Source: Terriglobales bacterium
Lineage (GTDB): Bacteria > Acidobacteriota > Terriglobia > Terriglobales > Acidobacteriaceae
Length of the DNA stretch: 64,000 nt
Direction of reading: 5' to 3'
Assembly (NCBI GenBank): GCA_025462725.1
Contig: JAOAPE010000002.1
Coordinates: 62,001-126,000 of the forward strand
The notes beneath the pieces are model-generated. The model saw only the letters and a list, made by a program, of their open reading frames with translations. It had not been told where the DNA came from and made no database searches. Below, piece by piece: positions 8,754 to 17,220 of the stretch (position 1 is the first letter of the stretch; each line of letters begins with the position of its first letter). The position numbers were made by a program, and so were the translations under genes.

Positions 8754-9124
8754 AATTCGTGTAAGTCCTTCACCTAGATGCTTCCAAAGTGGCTACCTTC
8801 AATTCTCGCGCCGTTGATTATTCCTGTTTTCGGAAATTCGTCGTTTGATACAGTGACGCCGAGATGGCTGATTCGGAGATGAATGGCCAGTTCAATTGCC
8901 CCGACTCCAAGGAGTGACAGATGGGGATCATAACTAGGGAATCATAGAGCCAGCTAGCAATCGGCACCCCAGACTGAAGTGAAGAAACACGTATACATCG
9001 AATAGGCACGTGACGATAGTGCCCGTTCAAACCTGTGAAGTTGTCAGGAAACACAAACCAATGAGGGGAGCGATATCACAAAAATGTGCTGGTCTGACGG
9101 TCGATCGCCAGTTGAATACGTGAT
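8754..9124. other. Intergenic stretch, no gene supported
   Basis: This lies between the protease/repeat gene (ending at 9125) and the promoter region of the 8079-8663 gene. An open frame at 8818-9054 has no domain, signal or ribosome site. I see nothing else definite. Confidence 0.5.
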
Positions 9125-10891
9125 CTATTTGTGTATGACCGTATCGCAAACGGAACTCATCACACCATAACCACCTGCGTCTTGAGACACCACACAAACC
9201 AAACCGTTTGTAACTGCGGGCGAAGGCCCATCATCGCAATTCTCGCCAATGTACCAAGGATCAACCTTGCTCCAGTTAATTCCATCGGGAGATGCGATAT
9301 GAAGAATTCCATCTCCGCTCCCGTCTCGGTAGAAAACGTGGAACTTGCTGTTGAACGCGAAAATTCCAGGGTTCGAAGATGTGTTGAAACCGGTGTACCC
9401 GATTCTGAAATTTCCACCCGCGACTGTGGTAGTCGCAAACATAATCCCATTACCGTTGTGATCTCTGGCAACCACGCATAGCACTCCATTCAGAACCGCC
9501 GCCCCTGGCTTATCGTCGCAATTTAGGCCGATATACCCGGAATTGTTGGGCGTCCACGACCCATCACCTTCCCAATGGATTCCGTCCAATGAGGAAATGT
9601 GTAGAATTCCATTCCCGTCGCCATCTCGGAAGAAAACATGAAGGCGATCAGCCACCGAAACAATACCCGGCGCGGAGGACGTGTTAAACCCCGAGTAGCC
9701 CATGGCGAAAGTCCCGCCTGCAATTCGGGTGGTGGCATACATGATTCCATTTCCCCCATGATCCCTTGCCACAAGGGAGAGCACCTCACCCAAAATTGCG
9801 GCTGCCGGTTTGTCGTCGCAGTTCAACCCGATGTACCAGGACGCTTTAGGAGACCACGTGCTGTCTGGAGCCCATTCCAGGGCGTTCTCCGACGAGATAT
9901 GCAATATTCCATTTCCATTACCGTCTCGAAAGAAAACGTGGAATTTGCCATCTACTGCAACGATTCCCGGGCCCGCAGATGTATTCACGCCGGTATACCG
10001 ATTCGTAAATGCCCAGGATTCACCGCTAGTTGCTGCAAGATAAACGTGAGCGGCTTGGACCCCGAAAATCGGAGAGAACATCTGCGCAGGGTACTGAGGA
10101 CTTGAAAAGGAATTAAGCCCGGTGGCTACTCCGAACTGAGACGATTTCATCCACGGACCGCCGCTGCTTCCGGGGGTCATGTTGTTGTCATTCATTCCTA
10201 TGGTCCCTACCAAGGGGGACTTGGCATTGCACCCGGTGGTCTGCATCATTGCGGTTCCGTCATAGGGGGGAGCGCCAGGATATCCAATCGACGTAATCGG
10301 CCCAGCCGTCGCCGAATTGAATTCCACGCTGATCAAACCACGGGTGCTCATGTCCCCGGAGACGATTCCCGCTGCCACATCACAATCGTAATTTGGCAGC
10401 GAGCCAGACAGCCAGCCCACCGGTAACACCAACTTGAGCGCGGGGAATGCCAAACCGGGTTGGGTCAATGACCAACCCATCTTGAACACAACATTCTGTG
10501 ACCAAAGCCTTGTCTTCACATTGAAAAAGCAATGTGCAGCGGTGAAAAAGACGCTCTTATCTACCGCGAATGCCGTACAGGACCAGTCGCTACCCCCGTT
10601 TGTAAAAAAAAGCATTCCGATTGCTGCGTACGGGGCGGCGTTGATATCGGCCACCCGTACCGCATCTTGCTGGACGCTCATGAATTCGTTCTGTATCCGT
10701 ATGAAATTGATGTCTCTTTTATCTCCGCGCTGATATGGCGCAGGACTTGGCGCTGAAAGTATTGGCATGGGGATTGGCTTCGCATTAGCTAAACGTTCTG
10801 GGGTCCAATACGCCAGTATCGATTCGGCCGCTTGGTCCACATCGTGCATCGCCGGGGCGTGTCTCGGCAGGCTGTCCATGCTCTTACTCAT
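9125..10891 (-). CDS. Trypsin-like serine protease with three C-terminal beta-propeller-like repeats
   Basis: The product is 588 residues. About residues 80-280 form a chymotrypsin-fold protease: histidine in FFTAAHCFFN, aspartate probably in NYDCDVAAGIV, and serine in TPGSSGGPW. Residues from about 300 are three ~100-residue repeats, each with a (F/Y)NTSxxPGI block, FHVFFRDGxGxGILHIS and YIGxNCDDxPxxA, suggesting sialidase-type blades or a lectin-like sensor. No signal peptide is visible at this start (MSKSMDSLPRHAPA) and the ribosome site is weak, so export would need another route or a different start. The gene stands alone, with a motif copy about 113 bp upstream. It may be a secreted effector or hydrolase whose repeats bind glycan. 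Confidence 0.82.
   Translation of the reverse strand: MSKSMDSLPRHAPAMHDVDQAAESILAYWTPERLANAKPIPMPILSAPSPAPYQRGDKRDINFIRIQNEFMSVQQDAVRVADINAAPYAAIGMLFFTNGGSDWSCTAFAVDKSVFFTAAHCFFNVKTRLWSQNVVFKMGWSLTQPGLAFPALKLVLPVGWLSGSLPNYDCDVAAGIVSGDMSTRGLISVEFNSATAGPITSIGYPGAPPYDGTAMMQTTGCNAKSPLVGTIGMNDNNMTPGSSGGPWMKSSQFGVATGLNSFSSPQYPAQMFSPIFGVQAAHVYLAATSGESWAFTNRYTGVNTSAGPGIVAVDGKFHVFFRDGNGNGILHISSENALEWAPDSTWSPKASWYIGLNCDDKPAAAILGEVLSLVARDHGGNGIMYATTRIAGGTFAMGYSGFNTSSAPGIVSVADRLHVFFRDGDGNGILHISSLDGIHWEGDGSWTPNNSGYIGLNCDDKPGAAVLNGVLCVVARDHNGNGIMFATTTVAGGNFRIGYTGFNTSSNPGIFAFNSKFHVFYRDGSGDGILHIASPDGINWSKVDPWYIGENCDDGPSPAVTNGLVCVVSQDAGGYGVMSSVCDTVIHK
9140..10010 (-). repeat. Three tandem ~300-bp coding repeats
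   Basis: The segments encoding RDGxGxGILHI start near 9320, 9620 and 9920, a period of about 300 bp. Base identity between copies remains high around this motif, so the duplications are more recent than those of the FN3 array. Confidence 0.8.
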
Positions 10892-11003
10892 TAGGTAAGT
10901 ACCATCGCTTTCCTGGAATTGTACGAAGAGTTAAATTGATCGTCAGCGTCTTTGGGCACGAACTGTATGCGCCCAAGCGTGGATAGAGACAAGTAAATAA
11001 AAA

Positions 11004-11023
11004 ATTTACGAATTCCGGAAATC
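11004..11023. promoter_or_regulatory. Recurrent near-palindrome upstream of protease gene
   Basis: ATTTACGAATTCCGGAAATC is a one-base-expanded variant of KTTACGAATTCGGAACA, about 113 bp before the ATG at 10891. Confidence 0.4.
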
Positions 11024-11191
11024 AGCAGACGGGAGCACAAACTATCTCTGTGCTCGACGGATGGCCGCCGGACACTAAAACCAAGGAAGTTCTGGTGTGA
11101 ATTCCACTCCGCTGCACGCTATCGAAACCTATGACCCAAACTCATCGCAGCTTCAATTGATGGCAGCACTTAGAGACACTAACGGGTGACA

Positions 11192-11231
11192 AGGCCCCTA
11201 CCGGATACCCTCAAGGAAAACGGTAGGGGCT
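11192..11231 (+). repeat. Hairpin element, copy 1 (terminator- or REP-like)
   Basis: GCCCCTACCG (11194-11203) pairs perfectly with CGGTAGGGGC (11221-11230); the loop contains ACCCTCAAGG, and TTCTT follows. Stem and loop both recur in inverted orientation at 11818-11853, so it is a repeat family rather than only a terminator. Confidence 0.6.
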
Positions 11232-11817
11232 TCTTCAGTGATCATCTTTGAGGAGGTGATGACTGAGTGCCGATCTTATGACCACATGCGAAAGAAGTGC
11301 TCTATTTCTTAAAATGTTCGGTTTTCCGGAATTCGATCGCGTTCCCGATAGCCAGCGAGACTGGTCTAGGATCCATCCGACTCCAAGGATTAGTTGTTTA
11401 GCTAAATAGTTACCCATGCGGATCTGATGATCTGATCCAGTTACCCAAGGCAGGAGGGCTCGTATTACAACTGGCGGAACAAGCAACTCAGTGGGCAATT
11501 AAGGGACACAAACCCGAACTCCGGCATTACCTACGAGACCGAAGAGCAACGCGAATGGTCGATATTTTGTTCCCGCACTGGAAGCATCACCGGCGGTAAT
11601 CCATCCTGAGATATTGGCTCATTATGGCATCGTAAGCGGCGTGCGATAAATCTATTTTCCACCCAAAAAACCCAAATAGCTGATATCCGACAGTCCAGCG
11701 ACTTTCGCACAACTAGTCTCTCCGGAAAACGTAACAAGAATCGAATTACTGGTTCGCGATCAGCGCGAATCTTTTAAAATGGTGCTCCAGTTACCACTCC
11801 TCAAATTGGTGACTGAT

Positions 11818-11853
11818 AGCCCTACTGTTTACCTTGAGGGTTGCGGTAGGGCT
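11818..11853 (-). repeat. Hairpin element, copy 2, inverted
   Basis: AGCCCTAC (11818-11825) pairs with GTAGGGCT (11846-11853). Read on the minus strand, the loop contains ACCCTCAAGG followed by TAAAC, as in copy 1 (ACCCTCAAGGAAAAC). The two copies are about 590 bp apart. Confidence 0.6.
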
Positions 11854-11866
11854 TAAATGCTTTCGC

Positions 11867-12049
11867 ATGTACACACGAGAACAAATCGATCAAATCAGAC
11901 TTCAGGCTGAGATTGCGGTAGTTAAGGCGCAAGCTCTTCGGAAGGTAGCCGAGATCATCCGCCGAGAGGTAGCCCAGACGTTCGCGAGTATCGGCAGTAA
12001 AAAGACGTTATCCGTTCCAGTGAAATCGCCTCATCGCCCACCTGAATAA
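11867..12049 (+). CDS. Possible small helical protein, unknown
   Basis: An ATG at 11867 opens a 60-residue frame (MYTREQIDQIRLQAEIAVVK, then helical with alternating charged and aliphatic residues, then a basic proline-containing tail). The helical periodicity is protein-like, but there is no clear ribosome site and no recognised family. It begins 14 bases after the hairpin element. Confidence 0.3.
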   Translation: MYTREQIDQIRLQAEIAVVKAQALRKVAEIIRREVAQTFASIGSKKTLSVPVKSPHRPPE

Positions 12050-12457
12050 AGAGGCCCCTAGGCTTGGCGACCCTACTTTCCCCGTCCCATTGTGTAACCA
12101 AGAGGAGTAGCGTGTAGTCCACAAAAGCTATTGCAAAGCTCACCTTAACTATTCCGAGCGTAACGCTCCGCGTTGTTACTTTTTACGACTTCCGAAAAGC
12201 TTACTTATACAATTTCCTGGTTGCAACTACCCTCGAGAGCCGTATACTTCTGGGTTTTAGAACTCAGCTTGAAGGTTCTACTGTTATTTGTTGCTTTTAG
12301 AAATCGAAGATTTGCCAGCGGCGGGGCCACTGGACAAGAACCGGATATAGAGTAAAAGAGTAGCTCAGTATTGTGATCTATAGCCGTTAAAAGCAGCGTG
12401 GGTTTGTGCGGTCCAGTAAATGGCTCAAGCCTTTTACTCAGGTTCGAGAGGGGTATC
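12050..12457. other. Upstream region of the phosphoesterase gene
   Basis: About 400 bp have no supported gene. A degenerate copy of the recurrent motif (TTTTACGACTTCCGAAAAGC, 12181-12200) lies about 260 bp before the phosphoesterase start. I see nothing else definite. Confidence 0.4.
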
Positions 12458-13837
12458 ATGACATTAAATGATCGAATTAAGCACGTTGTCGTCTTGATGC
12501 TAGAGAACCATTCATTTGATCAGGTTTTGGGCTCTATTAAAGGTGTTGCCGGATTCGAATCAGTTGAAGGCATCGATATAAGTAAGCCGTTTTCTAATGT
12601 TGATCCCGTTTCCAAGAAGACCATTCTGCAAGAACCGACTGATGCGATGTCGATCGCTTTGGATCCCAAGCATGAGCACGTGAATGTTATGCGTCAGTTA
12701 ACAAATAATTGCTCGGGCTTTGTTGACGATTTTTACCAATGCTATGGCAAGTGCAGCGAAGAGCAGCGCAAGCAAATCATGTCTTTCTATCCTTGGGGTT
12801 CGCTGCCGGTCATCCACAAGCTAGCGGCCAGCTACTCCGTCTGCGACCACTGGTTTTCTTCCATGCCAGGACCAACGTGGCAGAACCGGTTTTTCGTCCA
12901 TAGCGGCACTTCCAAGGGCCACATTCTCATGCCGTCGGGCTACTACATTCGCGACGAACATTGTTACAACCAAAACACCATCTATGACCTTTTGGAAGCA
13001 AAACAGATTCCCTGGAGCATATATCACCACGGAATGCCACAGTCCATCATTCTAGAGAACCTATGGGATAAATTTGATCATTATCATAGGATGGAAACAT
13101 TCTATTCTGACGCACGCGGGCCAGCTGAAGCTTTTCCAAGCTACTCATTTATTGAACCGTCTTACGGAGGCCCTGATCAAAACGACCAGCACCCGCCAAC
13201 AGACATGAGAAAGGGTGAGTTCCTCATTGCGCAGATTTATAACGCGCTACGATCAAATGACGCGCTATGGGAGTCTACTCTCTTTGTAGTTCTCTATGAT
13301 GAGCATGGCGGTTTTTATGATCACGTCTTTCCGTCCAAGACTGTTGCTCCCGACGCACATTTAACGGAATATTCTTTTGACCAGTATGGGTTGAGAGTGC
13401 CAAGCATCCTCATATCTCCCTGGCTTCCGAAAGGTATCATTAGCACTATCTTCGATCACACGTCACTCGTTCGATTTGTAATCGACTTGTGGCAACTAGA
13501 TCCAGATGCGCTGGGAGCTCGAGTCAGGTCGGCGGCAACTTTCTCCCGCGAGTTACAAAGGCTCGAAGAACCAAGAACGGATACTCCTGGGCCGTTCGAT
13601 CTCAGCGAACTATCACTACCCATAACTGTCACACCGGACAAGGTCAATGAATTACAAAATTCTCTCATTTCTTTTGGACATTTCTTGGAAGGCAAGATGG
13701 CGCATGTCGAGGAGCTAGCGGCAATTGGGTATCGCTCCCTTAAGAGCTTGGATGGAGCCCTAGCCCAACTTTCAGTGGCTAAGGATCGTTTTTTGTTGTT
13801 CTTGCATCACGGACAGAAGGGCAGGCTTGATCCGTAA
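12458..13837 (+). CDS. Phosphoesterase / non-haemolytic phospholipase C-like (PF04185 family)
   Basis: The ATG at 12458 follows GAGAGGGG and gives 459 residues. The N-terminus IKHVVVLMLENHSFDQVLG is the family signature (metal-binding ENxSFDxxxG). Further family blocks are the WFSSMPGPTWQNRFF region, PPTDMRKGEFLIAQIYNAL, FVVLYDEHGGFYDHVFP with the second metal-binding acid/His set, and VPSILISPW. These enzymes cleave phosphodiesters (phosphatidylcholine or other organophosphates) and are usually Tat-exported. Here no signal peptide precedes the catalytic domain, which is odd and suggests cytoplasmic action or export with a partner. The next gene, 101 bp away, encodes a Tat-signal Cys-rich protein that could be such a partner. 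Confidence 0.85.
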   Translation: MTLNDRIKHVVVLMLENHSFDQVLGSIKGVAGFESVEGIDISKPFSNVDPVSKKTILQEPTDAMSIALDPKHEHVNVMRQLTNNCSGFVDDFYQCYGKCSEEQRKQIMSFYPWGSLPVIHKLAASYSVCDHWFSSMPGPTWQNRFFVHSGTSKGHILMPSGYYIRDEHCYNQNTIYDLLEAKQIPWSIYHHGMPQSIILENLWDKFDHYHRMETFYSDARGPAEAFPSYSFIEPSYGGPDQNDQHPPTDMRKGEFLIAQIYNALRSNDALWESTLFVVLYDEHGGFYDHVFPSKTVAPDAHLTEYSFDQYGLRVPSILISPWLPKGIISTIFDHTSLVRFVIDLWQLDPDALGARVRSAATFSRELQRLEEPRTDTPGPFDLSELSLPITVTPDKVNELQNSLISFGHFLEGKMAHVEELAAIGYRSLKSLDGALAQLSVAKDRFLLFLHHGQKGRLDP

Positions 13838-13938
13838 TGATGCTGCGTCCTAGGAGTAGCAGACGACAAGAGATGAGCCGAGGCCCAGGGGACGATTTGT
13901 AAGTTATTCTGCATTCTGCAAAAAAAAGAGAGACACTA

Positions 13939-14271
13939 ATGTACAAGAGTAGAAGAGAATTTATTGCTTCAACTATTGCGAATATTACTGGATTTGGCCT
14001 TCTCCTAATGATGCCGGACGGGGCACAAGCGTGCCTGTACGGGAAGTGGAAAGTCCGATGTCACAAAGGGCACGATGATATCGTCGAGGATGTAACGTGT
14101 AATCACACCTGCGAGAAATGCGGAGATCAAGCCCTCACGGAGGGGTCGGGATCTGTTGTATGTCCTCAAGGTCACCCAAATGTTGTGAGCACTGGCACTA
14201 AAAACGAGCGCGACAAATGGCTACGATCCTACAAGTGCCGGCAATGTGGGATGGAATGCTGCATTAACTAG
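13939..14271 (+). CDS. Tat-signal Cys-rich (zinc-ribbon-like) protein
   Basis: The product is 110 residues with a twin-arginine leader (KSRREFIASTIANITGFGLLL, SRREFI core) and cleavage near AQA (residue ~31). The mature part has about a dozen cysteines in CxxxC/CxxC pairs (CNHTCEKCGD, then CPQGHP, then CRQCGMECC) resembling zinc ribbons. Export by Tat would allow a folded metal-bound protein. It follows the phosphoesterase gene on the same strand. No exact family is recognised. Confidence 0.7.
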   Translation: MYKSRREFIASTIANITGFGLLLMMPDGAQACLYGKWKVRCHKGHDDIVEDVTCNHTCEKCGDQALTEGSGSVVCPQGHPNVVSTGTKNERDKWLRSYKCRQCGMECCIN

Positions 14272-14422
14272 CTTTCAACTATCCCAAAGAACACCAAGCG
14301 ACTACGATTTGCGCCACAATGACCCATCTGTTCCAAAGCTTGCCAGTCTCGGTCGCCTCTTTACCTGATACTTTTCTACACGCCGAGAGTGTCCTCTCGC
14401 AGCTGAACAGATCGTCACTGTC

Positions 14423-14740
14423 CTATGCTGGAATCGGAACTCCTCCAGCTCTGAGGGCAATCTTTGCGGTGGCAACTATCTTTTCTACTAGATCAACTCT
14501 TTTTTTCTCATCATTTATCGATGCTTGAACATCGTCGCATAGACTGGCAAGTTTTGAAGTGTCGGCTACACTTACCTTATCCAGGTCCTTAAGCGGATCA
14601 AATGCGGCCACGGCCAGCTCCTGTTGTAGCTGCAAAAGCAATATGTGAAGGTCGCGAGCTGACCTATTGTCGGTTGCATCAGCTAATTCCAGCCTGTCAA
14701 ACGTTTCCTGTAACCTTGTTATGAGCGATTCTACAGTCAT
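14423..14740 (-). CDS. Small helical protein, unknown, last gene of a three-gene operon
   Basis: The product is 105 residues, strongly helical (LQETFDRLELADATDN, LLQLQQELAVAAFDPL, DDVQASINDEKKRVDLVEKI), with no signal or membrane segment. The ATG at 14740 directly follows the TAA of the upstream lipoprotein gene and has a GGAGATAAAG site inside that gene's end, so translation is coupled. It may bind the coiled-coil lipoprotein's partners; that is inference from position. Confidence 0.65.
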   Translation of the reverse strand: MTVESLITRLQETFDRLELADATDNRSARDLHILLLQLQQELAVAAFDPLKDLDKVSVADTSKLASLCDDVQASINDEKKRVDLVEKIVATAKIALRAGGVPIPA

Positions 14741-15427
14741 TTACTTTATCTCCTTCACTTCTGACGATATCTTCTGAATTTCAGCCGCTATATTTGTAAT
14801 CTCACTGACAGAATGAGCCAGTTTTTCTTTGTTTACACCTACGACCCCTATCAACTCGCTAAACACAGCTTCATCAGCTTTCTTCATTTGGATGTAGTCA
14901 TCCAGTTTCTTTTGGGCGACTACAATCGCAGCATGTGCAGTTAGTAATTCAGCATTCTTGCTTTTGAGTTTTGCAATCAACTCGTGAATTCGGAGCTTTT
15001 TCTGTTCTGAACTGGACACGTTTTCCGCAATTCCTAGGGTTAAGTCGCTTACCATTTTCTTTCGTGCGGCTTCATCCCCAGCTTTCGCGGCGTCTTCTAT
15101 AGCATTCTTTTTTAGGTCTGACTTGATTTGCAGGAGCGTTAAATCGATGAGAGCATCTGCAGCCTTTTCCTGAGAGTCAGCAAATCTTTCTATTACCTCA
15201 AAGTAGTCCTTCAGATTCTGTTGGTAACTCTCCGTAATCTGAGCTTGCGCTGATGACAGTCGTTTCACCGACACCGGGGTGCCGCAGCTAATAATTAGAA
15301 TCACGGCGGCGAGTAAAACACACACATGCGCCGGCTTGAATGTCCAATTGTCAGTCACTTCCGGACTATGCAACACGATGGCAGATGTGTGTTGCTCATC
15401 AACAGCAAAACTACTCGGCATTCTCAT
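14741..15427 (-). CDS. Coiled-coil lipoprotein-like protein, unknown
   Basis: The start is chosen at ATG 15427 because GAGGAG lies 6-7 bases upstream; an upstream ATG at 15526 lacks support. The 228-residue product has a long polar N-region, then a hydrophobic segment ending in a lipobox (VLLAAVILIISCG), then an almost wholly helical, heptad-like region (QITESYQQNLKDYFEVIERF to the C-terminal EITNIAAEIQKISSEVKEIK). It is likely anchored in the membrane and projects a coiled coil. It lies between a multi-pass membrane protein and a small helical protein in one operon. Confidence 0.7.
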   Translation of the reverse strand: MRMPSSFAVDEQHTSAIVLHSPEVTDNWTFKPAHVCVLLAAVILIISCGTPVSVKRLSSAQAQITESYQQNLKDYFEVIERFADSQEKAADALIDLTLLQIKSDLKKNAIEDAAKAGDEAARKKMVSDLTLGIAENVSSSEQKKLRIHELIAKLKSKNAELLTAHAAIVVAQKKLDDYIQMKKADEAVFSELIGVVGVNKEKLAHSVSEITNIAAEIQKISSEVKEIK

Positions 15428-15543
15428 CTTTGCTCCTCTTAAATTTGTGGGCACATGCTGCTTGTGAGTGACATAGGAACAACTGGGAAAAAATCGCATA
15501 AGTGCTTTGACACGCGAAACATTCAATTGGACTTATAATTCTC

Positions 15544-16923
15544 TTACTTTAATCGCGCCCACACGGGCTCCAATATCGCTTTCCACAGTCCGAGAGTTGT
15601 ACATAGGGCTGCAAATAGTGCCATTGATGCAGGCGTCAAACAAACCAGATACAAGGAAAGAATGACGATCATGAAGATCAATGCAGTATCGTCACCATTC
15701 GGCCAAATGTTTGCTTTACTGTAAGCCTCAATCTCCGCGATCAATGCCCTTGCCGACGCCTCGTCTCCGCGTGCTTTTGTAGCTTCATACTCCCTTACTC
15801 GTGATTGTTTTAGCTCTTCCAGGCGCGAGCTAATGTACTTTTTCAGCCGAATCATCGGGAAGTAAATAATCACATAAACTGCAATACCGTAGCCCAAAAG
15901 GTACAGCCAGTCGATCTTTGTCATGCAATCCATCGCGAATACTCGATGGTCAACATCCGTCAGGGATTTAGCTCTATATGCGTTAACGAGGGCTTGTATA
16001 TAACTGCCGAGATTCGGGTAGGTAGCGTGGCAGTTAATTGTGACGTAGCTAACCCTGTGCCACGCGGCAACCCCCCCAAGAATGACGATTGCCCCAAGAT
16101 ACAGATCATAGAGGATCCCGATGGGCTTGAGTCCCAAATTAAGGTCGTGAAATCCCCATTGAGGCACAAAAATCAATCTTGCGTCAGCGCCAATTAGTAA
16201 ATCGGCAAAGGTCTTAAGAAACCAGCCATAGGTCAACACCCATTCGATGCCTAAGAAAAGGTAGAGTCCCTCCATTGCCCATGCAACTACATCGAACGTG
16301 GCATTCCAGCCTCTTGAAGGTGCTCTCCAAGTTGGATCCGTCACGGGCCCGTCCCGTCCGTCGCCATGATAGATCGTGGACGGTCCGTTTTCAGCATAAG
16401 CAAAGGTCCAGTCTAGAATTTCGTACGGCTTGTTGTGGCTCTGTTGATATTGAGCGTCACTCTGAAGATACTTAGCTGCTGAGAAGAGATGTGCGGTGTC
16501 AATTACTAAGATGAAACAAGCAGTCAACGCCGCAAGTACCATAATTACCCGCGATGCTGGCTCCATTCTTACACCAATTTCGGCTAATAGGCCTTTGGGA
16601 TCAGCCCCTCCTCGGCTGTTGACAATTACCTTGCGATCGGCCACCAGAGCGAGTCGCTTGCAAATGAGAGTCGCCAAGCGCGCAAACATTGCGATTCCGA
16701 CTGGGAATAGAAAGGGGTATGAAATGCTCCAAGCGCCGCTGTGAAAGAACCCAACATCCCTTCCCGCAGCCAGAGGAATAGATCCGATACGCAAGAGCGC
16801 CGCGGCAATCAGAAGAAGCCACGCCGGAACAGCTAGGACGAGAAAAACGAAGAATGGGGAAGCAGTTAGAAATCTCCCAAGTCTTTTTGCCCCACGAAAC
16901 AACAATTGCTGCCCGTCTGTCAT
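15544..16923 (-). CDS. Multi-pass membrane protein, unknown
   Basis: The start at ATG 16923 has GGAGAT 7-8 bases upstream; the frame stays open to 17145, but that stretch covers the probable promoter. The 459-residue product has about seven hydrophobic segments (FFVFLVLAVPAWLLLIAAAL; FLFPVGIAMFARLATLI; VIMVLAALTACFILVI; a pair near IGILYDLYLGAIVILGGVAA; a C-terminal FMIVILSLYLVCLTPASMAL) and a charged helical stretch before the last pair (SRLEELKQSRVREYEATKAR). There is no recognised family. It is first in an operon with the coiled-coil lipoprotein and the 105-residue protein, and divergent from the 763-residue membrane protein at 17221. Confidence 0.7.
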   Translation of the reverse strand: MTDGQQLLFRGAKRLGRFLTASPFFVFLVLAVPAWLLLIAAALLRIGSIPLAAGRDVGFFHSGAWSISYPFLFPVGIAMFARLATLICKRLALVADRKVIVNSRGGADPKGLLAEIGVRMEPASRVIMVLAALTACFILVIDTAHLFSAAKYLQSDAQYQQSHNKPYEILDWTFAYAENGPSTIYHGDGRDGPVTDPTWRAPSRGWNATFDVVAWAMEGLYLFLGIEWVLTYGWFLKTFADLLIGADARLIFVPQWGFHDLNLGLKPIGILYDLYLGAIVILGGVAAWHRVSYVTINCHATYPNLGSYIQALVNAYRAKSLTDVDHRVFAMDCMTKIDWLYLLGYGIAVYVIIYFPMIRLKKYISSRLEELKQSRVREYEATKARGDEASARALIAEIEAYSKANIWPNGDDTALIFMIVILSLYLVCLTPASMALFAALCTTLGLWKAILEPVWARLK

Positions 16924-17002
16924 TTTCGTGATCTCCTTTCTCGCTTGGCAAGCACAGCTTCTGCACCGTTCAGTTACTCGATATTCCGCTAAATAGATGG
17001 CT

Positions 17003-17024
17003 CTTGTTCTGAAAACCGAAAATA
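17003..17024. promoter_or_regulatory. Recurrent near-palindrome (variant) in divergent promoter region
   Basis: TTGTTCTGAAAACCGAAAATATC is the reverse complement of the 6443-6464 copy apart from one base in the GAACA half. It lies 80 bp upstream of the minus-strand membrane operon and about 200 bp upstream of the plus-strand gene at 17221. Confidence 0.45.
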
Positions 17025-17160
17025 TCTCGCCACAAATTTGCATGCCAGAGTACAGCCCCAGCGATGGCTTGGCTAGAACAAAGTGGCGAACCTTCACCGG
17101 GCTTTCTAGCGATTTTGATGTAGTATCTCTAACCACCAACGTCAACTTACTCGCAAATGC

Positions 17161-17177
17161 AAGTCCCTCAAGGGACT
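17161..17177. promoter_or_regulatory. Short palindrome before the 17221 gene
   Basis: GTCCCTCAAGGGAC is a perfect self-complementary stretch except for its two central bases, about 45 bp before the ATG. It could be an operator or a 5' hairpin. Confidence 0.25.
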
Positions 17178-17220
17178 AAAGATATTGGTGGGCATTATGA
17201 CAATGCCATAAAGGGGAAAC

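Larger units (their letters stand above)
11030..11866. other. Long intergenic region with hairpin elements and motif relics
   Basis: More than 800 bp carry no convincing gene. The stretch holds two hairpin elements in opposite orientation (11192-11231 and 11818-11853) and two degenerate motif copies: TGTTCGGTTTTCCGGAATTCG near 11315-11335, and CTCCGGAAAACGTAACAAG near 11719-11739. The accumulation suggests a recombination-prone or decayed segment. Confidence 0.5.

Noticed and set aside
8818-9054. 78-residue minus-strand frame
   Set aside because: No signal, domain or ribosome site; lies in a non-coding stretch.
9638-10105. 155-residue plus-strand frame opposite the protease
   Set aside because: Antisense shadow of the repeat-encoding region; repeats the period of the minus-strand gene.
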